Origin: Platycnemis pennipes
Lineage: Eukaryota; Arthropoda; Insecta; Odonata; Platycnemididae
Assembly (NCBI GenBank): GCA_933228895.1
Contig: OW121854.1
Coordinates: forward strand, 54,230,609 to 54,294,608
DNA: 64,000 nt
Direction of reading: 5' to 3'
This document shows positions 58,646 to 64,000 of this stretch, piece by piece; position 1 is the stretch's first letter; every line of letters starts with the position of its first letter. A program made the translations under genes and the position numbers. Under the pieces are notes generated by a model, which was not told the DNA's origin, did not search any database, and saw only the letters and a list, made by a program, of their open reading frames with translations.

Positions 58646-59647
58646 ATGGAAGGTGCAGATAAGGGTGGCTCTGCGTTTGCAGGTAACAGCAGGGCAATCA
58701 CAAAATATTTTAAGTGGCAATGCAGTAAGAAAATTTTGGAAAAGTTTTTCAAGTATTGTTGTCAGGGTCTGAGCACCAGAAAAGTAGGTGATAGAGATGG
58801 GGAGTCAGAATCGTTGTGTAAACAGCTGCATTCCCTTGGAGGGCACATATTCAAAGTGAGCATAGAAATCTTCCCTGTTACGAAACCGTTCTACGTGAAT
58901 GCAAACTCGATGCAGTTTCATCCAGTTCAACGTGAGAGTCTGCGTACAGAAAATGCTTGATACACGGAAAAAAATGGATGTAAAGACGACGCGTGCACGT
59001 AATATGAGAAGAGCAACCTCCTCATAGTTGTGATGAAGATTCGGTATTTGAGTAATTGGCAGATATTAATCTTAAAGAGAAAGAGTTGAGCTTTAAAATG
59101 GTTCTAAGTACGACCTTTGCTACATGCGGGAGTTAGTTAAAAAAGCTATATTTCATTCAATTTGTCTTTTTTTTCTATCACGGAATTAGTGAATAGGATT
59201 ATATCACTTGATATTCTGGTTTATAAATGTTCTGGCTTGATAACATATTTTGTATTTTCACTGCTTTTATTACCTTATACCTGGAACTGAATTCTCAATT
59301 TTATATTTATATTTGTGGACTTGAGTTTTTTTAATCTGCTTCGCGTTCCCTGTTCATGTGTAATCGCCATAGTCTGCAAATAATGTCTGAGCGTTCTTTA
59401 ATATAACAGCCACCCCTCGCGTCTTCTATTCTTTCAAAAATATTCCTATCTTCGTGTTAGTAGGCAGTGACGTTTCTGCTTAGTTGAAACTGAAGGTGTT
59501 TTATGACCATTTACTCGGATAAAACTAGGAATTTGTAAAATATTTCCATACTATAACTTCCATCGTACAATTACGGGTTAAACCTTACCCTCCATATGCA
59601 CAAAGTTAGTTGCTTTGAATTACCTTTCGACTGCTACATTTATAGTC
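58646..59647. other. No recognisable gene
   Basis: A 104-codon frame at 58646-58960 begins with ATG but matches nothing I recognise. The rest is AT-rich. Confidence 0.45.
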
Positions 59648-60540
59648 CCCTACATACATACATACATAGTATTACAATCCTTGAATTAGTATACTGCAGC
59701 CCTCCACTTCTCGCTATCCCATGCCAGTACGTTCATTTCCCAATGGTTCTTCTTCCCCGTATCCTTCTTGACTTGCCCCAAGTACTTGTCTCTTGGTCTT
59801 CCTCTGGGGACTTTCCCTTCAATTTTCCCTCCATTATGCTTCCCACGTAATTATTGTGTCACATGACCTGGCCAACCCACCTACTTCTCTGTTCTTCTTT
59901 GGCGTACATTACTCCATAGTGCTCTTTCTTCTCCAATTCTTCTTTATGCCTCCACGTTTCTCACCATATCCGTCCATTTGATCTTCAGCATCCTTCTCCA
60001 GCACCAGGTTTCGAAGGCTTCTATTTTTTCTGGTCAGTTTTCCCAATGGTCCATGATTCTGATCCTTAGAGTGCCACTGCCCACACGAATGTTTTCACGT
60101 ACTGTTTCCTTGTCTCCATTCTTATGCTCTTCGAGCAGAGTAGTGGCCTTTTGGCCATGAATGCCGTCTTAGTTTGGGCTATTCGACGTTTGATGCCTGT
60201 TGAGCTTCTTCCTTCCCAGGTGATGGTGCTCCCGAGGTAGGTGAATGATTTCACTCGCTCCAATCTTTCTCTTTTGAGACGGACGTCGGCCACTGTTTTC
60301 TCTCTTCCGCACACAAATATCTTGGTTTTTTCTTATTGACCTTAAAGTTGTATTCCTGAAACACTTTTTCAATTATGTTCAGTGAGTTCTGTAGGTATTC
60401 CTCGTTTCCTGCTACGATAGCGATATCATCAGCGAAGCGTAGCATGTTGATTTCTTCTCCATGAACTTTGATTCCTTTGGTACCTTGTTCCTCTATTTCT
60501 TTTATCGCTTCCTATAGGCCACTAGAATCTTAGAATTGTA
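59648..60540 (-). mobile_element. LINE reverse-transcriptase fragment with FADD motif
   Basis: On the minus strand, in order: MLRFADDIAIVAGNEEYLQN, which carries the RT catalytic FADD; then FQEYNFKVNKK; after a frame change, VKSFTYLGSTITWEG, RRIAQTKTAFMAKR and KQYVKTFVWAVAL; and nearer the 3' end GRPRDKYLGQVKKD. The fragment ends at a TATG-repeat (59650-59668) that is probably the element's 3' tail. Three reading frames are used in turn, so the copy is inactive. It belongs to the same broad LINE type as the 41.6-kb copy but is not the same family. The 5' end is truncated near 60540. Confidence 0.85.
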
Positions 60541-61137
60541 TTTGCCTCTCAACTGAGTAATACCTGAGTAATACCTGAGATCTGCTTTCGAACAAAATTG
60601 ATTTATTCCCTGCTATATTTTCCACTCCGTAATGTATACCTTTGAAATAAATGGATGGACATTGGACATGTCCCGACCTTCCCACATTTATCAATATTCT
60701 ATTGGACACCTGCTATACTTATGTTTGCTAATACTCTCCTTGCGTTTAACACTACAGATGCCCCATTCTGGCTAAGGTCCTTTCCACCGTATGTCTACTG
60801 GTATTCTCGTTCCTTTTTATCTTACTTCTCTAAGTGGGTAACACCTTAGCACGAGGTATAAAGTGTCTCTATGACGGCGCTGGCCTTCCCCCAGTGACGC
60901 GAGGCACCCTCTTCAGTAGGATGGAATGCGGCCACATTTATGCTAGGGCTCGTTTATCTTGTGTCAGAATTTGAAAGAACTAATAAAAATAATATGGAAA
61001 AAGCCATTTGGGAAGTCTGCCATTTTCTTCCTCAGCAGTACTTTGAAAGCAAAACTTCATTTTCTAGGCCGTCCCATAGGAGTCATGCCTTTTCACAGTT
61101 ACATCAATGACAAAAGGAGTTACCGTGTAGTCGGATA

Positions 61138-61390
61138 ATCAGGTTTGTGTGGTGGCTTGATTACAGGCTTCCCATTCCAAGGATCCGGGTTCGATTTCTA
61201 GACGGGGTACGTTTTCGTTAGTATGCCGCCCCCTACTTGCGTGATGTATGAATAGCACTAGAGCTCGGTACTCCGCTGGCGGAAGGGACGTTAAACTGTA
61301 GACATCTTAGCATTTCGAGCTATGATCAGGCTAATTCAGAGGCCAGGTTTCTCCACACCTTTCCTCTAGTCATTGAAAAGCCGTACTTCT
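61138..61390 (+). mobile_element. tRNA-derived SINE
   Basis: A tRNA-like head at about 61148-61212 (GTGGTGGCTTGATTACAGG, B box GGGTTCGATTTC) is followed by a body with GGCGGAAGGGACGTTAAAC, a block typical of insect SINEs. No second copy is in the window, so the right end is approximate. Confidence 0.55.
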
Positions 61391-61675
61391 ACCAAGTAAT
61401 CCACCTGCTCTTAAAATGGCTAATATAACATTAGCTCTGGAAATAGCTAATACATATATCGCATGAATAACCTATCATCTAGGTCACGGGTAAACTACGG
61501 CTCGTGAGCCAAGTGCTGCTCTTTGGGTGAGTATCTGTGGTTCAGAAGTAAAATTGAAGAAGAAAATAAAGTCAATCGTAGTCTTCTTTCTTAATCCATA
61601 TATTTGCGTCAAAGAATAAAACTATTATTCCATCACGCGCTAATGCCAACATGGTGCAGTACTTTATATTCCGGC

Positions 61676-61853
61676 CTCGGTGGCGGCGGGGTTAAGTCAT
61701 CGCCTGCCATTCCGAAGGTCGCGGGTTCGAGTCCCGCCTGGGCAAAACTCAACTGTCCAGGGCATGGGTGATTTTAAATGTGTTGTCCATATATATTACA
61801 AAGATCGTAAGTGGGGGCACCTGTTATCATTAAAGAAATTATTATTATTATTA
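61676..61853 (+). mobile_element. tRNA-derived SINE with ATT-repeat tail
   Basis: The tRNA-like head is at 61676-61745, with A-box-like GTGGCGGCGGGGTTAAG and a perfect B box GGGTTCGAGTCCC inside a five-pair T stem. A roughly 90-bp body and an (ATT)n tail at 61838-61852 follow. The acceptor stem pairs poorly, so it is not a tRNA gene. A clear target duplication was not found. Confidence 0.75.
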
Positions 61854-64000
61854 ACGACTGATTAAAACTGGCCAAATGATGTACATTCAAATTTTCCGCA
61901 TAAAAACTATACTCGCTCTATATAGCTTTTAAAGGTTTAGGGTGGATGCCAGGGTTGTGGTTCTCCAGTCATAAAATTTTGCCAACTGCTAGGTCTAGGC
62001 TACGACTGGCCTCGCCAGATCATCGCTTTCTAGCGAATAGATAACCTAAATTTGAATAAGTATCACTGCTCCTACCTTTACGGGGGAAATAAGCTGTTCA
62101 GCTGTACAGTAGAGCCTTTTATAGTCATAGGTTTTCCCTCTACCACAGTGCAAGGATCTTCATTGAGTAAAAACATACCATAATGACCACATTCATACAT
62201 TTAAGTGAATGGATCTGAAAAATTGTACGTTTGAAAAATAAGGCATAGAGGAAAAACATGAACAACTACCTTGCGTCCAGAGAAAATGGAAGAGTGATGG
62301 GAGAGAAAATAAAAAATGCGCATATCTTCGGCGAGATAAGGCGTGGAAACCCACCATTTGCAAACGAATTACGCGGTAATGGAGAGCAGAGAGAGCAGCA
62401 AAGGGCGTGATTGAGTGATACATGATGGTAAGACAGGGAGGGCGAGAAAAATGCTCTGGATAGAGGCACTGATGGGTATCTCGGGACAGCCACAACCAGT
62501 CTCCTTGCTCCCCTCCCCCACATCGTCTTCGAGGTGGGCAGGTCCCGCAGGGAAGCCTATGAGGACCGTCACTGGAAGATATGAAAGACGTTGAAAGCTT
62601 CCCCGTATATATTTGTGCTCCCCTTTATTCATCTGTCTGCTCGTTCCTTTCCCTACACATTCTAGCGATGGGAGAGGGGCGGAAAAGCAGAAAATGGGAA
62701 GGGTGGAGGAATGAGGGTGGTTGGGTAAGGAACGAGGGAGAAGCGATGACAATCAATCAGTCACGTGTCTACACGTTCGGTGCGATGACGTGGGCTCCAG
62801 AAAAAAAGACACACGTTAATAAAAATATAAGAAACTTTGAGAAGCAGATAGGGACGTCGTCGCGTTGCCGGCTGGGGAAAAGCGGGGAGGAGGGAATATC
62901 TGGATCGGAAGAAGTGTGTGCTGGGTGCAGCGGCGGGTGGAACGGTTGTTCGGATGGCGTGCGTTAATGTACGCGTGTCAGGGAACTGAGGCGGTGGGAT
63001 GGAATACCTGTAGGAAGAACGTCGGGTGCCAGGGGGTTAGAATCTGGTGAAGGAAAGGGTTGAGGCCGGGGATAGGACAGGGTGTCGGAAGGAACCATGT
63101 CGGAAAATAGGAAGGGGAAGAGATCGGGAGATTGAAGAAAAGAGCTTTGAAAGGTGAAAACTAGTAATAATCGTGATGCCGAGATATTTTTCTTGCAGAT
63201 GACAACGATTTCTTATTTTTGAAGGCGATAAAAATTTCGAGAAGAAGAAAACTTCAGAAAACTCAAGTGATGTACATGTCTTCCAAAATCGAGGTCTACA
63301 ATGATACCCGAACGTCTTGGATGCGCTTGTTTATCTATTTCTGAGTGGAGCAATTTACTTAGAGCCTGGAGAACGGTTGGCGGAGATTTTATGTGGAGAA
63401 CTGTGAAAGCAGAAACAATTTTAAAGAGAAAGTAATTTCTAATGTCTCGGAATATGTGGGTCCGGTATCCCGCAGAGACATCATTAGAGTTCAAATGCAC
63501 CTAACCGTGGACCTATTCAGTAAAATAGTCTCGCTTGAATCACAAAAAAATTACACACCCAAAATTTTAGTGTTTTTCCTCCCTAAAAACTTGATTTTTT
63601 GCAATGGAAAGGGGCATAGGGGGGTAATAATGGTCATTGAAAACGAAAAATAATTATATTATTATTATTACTAGTTTTATTCCGGTGGAGGCAAGTCTAA
63701 ATGGATGTGTTATCCTTTCAACTCCCCTACATTTCAAATGATGTCCTTATTAAGCCCATCATACCTCCCATTATTCTATGCAAGCTACCGGTTTTTCTCC
63801 TACCTCTTCCCTGCTTATACAACGTTCTTCCCTTAATACCGCTCTTCCAAACACGTCATCTTTTACCATCTTCTGTATTAAAACCTTCTATCATCTCCTA
63901 ATTTCATCAATTAGACATCTTATCTCTCCAACCCCCTAGCACATCATCGTTCGTTCTCGATTCGACCCACTTGACTTCTTCCAACCTTGTCCACAACCAC
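61854..64000. other. Right edge, GC-richer patch without a clear gene
   Basis: The stretch 62260-63130 is GC-richer and purine-rich on the plus strand. It opens overlapping frames of about 127 codons on both strands (62581-62967 plus, 62369-62752 minus), which argues for composition rather than coding. After 63130 the sequence is AT-rich, ending in a pyrimidine-rich stretch. Confidence 0.4.
63657..63671. repeat. ATT microsatellite
   Basis: A short run of ATT units; no retroposon body was recognised upstream. Confidence 0.8.

Noticed and set aside
61676..61746. Functional tRNA gene
   Set aside because: The T arm and B box are good, but the acceptor and anticodon stems pair poorly and a SINE body with an ATT tail follows.
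62369..62967. Two frames of about 127 codons on opposite strands
   Set aside because: Mutual overlap and purine/pyrimidine bias point to composition, not coding.
1..64000. CRISPR array, bacterial operon, prophage or defence island
   Set aside because: No regularly spaced repeats, no operon-like coding density and clear eukaryotic retroelements throughout.

Overview
The window looks like about 64 kb of intergenic or intronic DNA from an arthropod nuclear genome, most likely an insect. It is AT-rich overall and has no compact gene arrangement and no convincing multi-exon host gene. What can be recognised is almost all transposable-element DNA of kinds common in insects: a gypsy-type LTR retrotransposon, a solo LTR, two groups of non-LTR (LINE) fragments and several tRNA-derived SINEs. 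The species cannot be named from the sequence.

The best feature is an LTR retrotransposon on the minus strand at 46331-51752, flanked by a 4-bp ATAT target duplication. Its two 757-bp LTRs differ at only two positions by eye, so the insertion is recent. In minus-strand order it has the 5' LTR (50996-51752), a tRNA-Lys-type primer-binding site (50980-50991), gag (50796-49288), a gag/pol overlap and pol (49279-47861). The overlap carries a canonical -1 slippery heptamer GGGAAAC followed by an apparent H-type pseudoknot. Gag has a SAP-like N-terminus, a long charged coiled coil and a capsid-like region, but no zinc knuckle. Pol keeps the protease and the fingers/palm of reverse transcriptase, then jumps in frame to the integrase tail, so RNase H and the integrase core are missing. 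A diverged relative survives as a solo LTR at 53072-53922, flanked by CTTG.

Left of the element (1-46 kb) the DNA is AT-rich with scattered repeat copies. A LINE group with an ATG-repeat tail occurs at 11.7, 14.7-15.0, 21.4-21.6, 24.8 and 41.6-42.2 kb. A CR1/Jockey-like LINE whose 3' end carries a conserved GCAGGGTATTA block occurs at 26.0, 32.9-33.05, 39.65-40.1 and 43.0 kb, and again at 57.8-58.6 kb. A SINE family occurs at 3.3-3.6, 43.97-44.24 and 52.0-52.2 kb. tRNA-like heads lie at 11.6, 29.8, 43.1, 43.5, 44.5, 61.15 and 61.7 kb. There are also several perfect hairpins (4.4, 12.15, 26.4, 31.2 kb). A few CpG-denser patches (start of window, 6.0-6.3, 7.8-8.35, 17.9-18.1, 33.65-34.15, 56.5-57.1, 62.3-63.1 kb) are the only places that look like possible promoters or first exons of host genes.

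Right of the element, the CR1-like copy at 57.8-58.6 kb is interrupted by a 142-bp insert with a long inverted repeat and a perfect 12-bp target duplication. The copy at 39.65-40.1 kb supplies the empty site. At 59.65-60.5 kb lies a reverse-transcriptase fragment of another LINE with a recognisable FADD motif.
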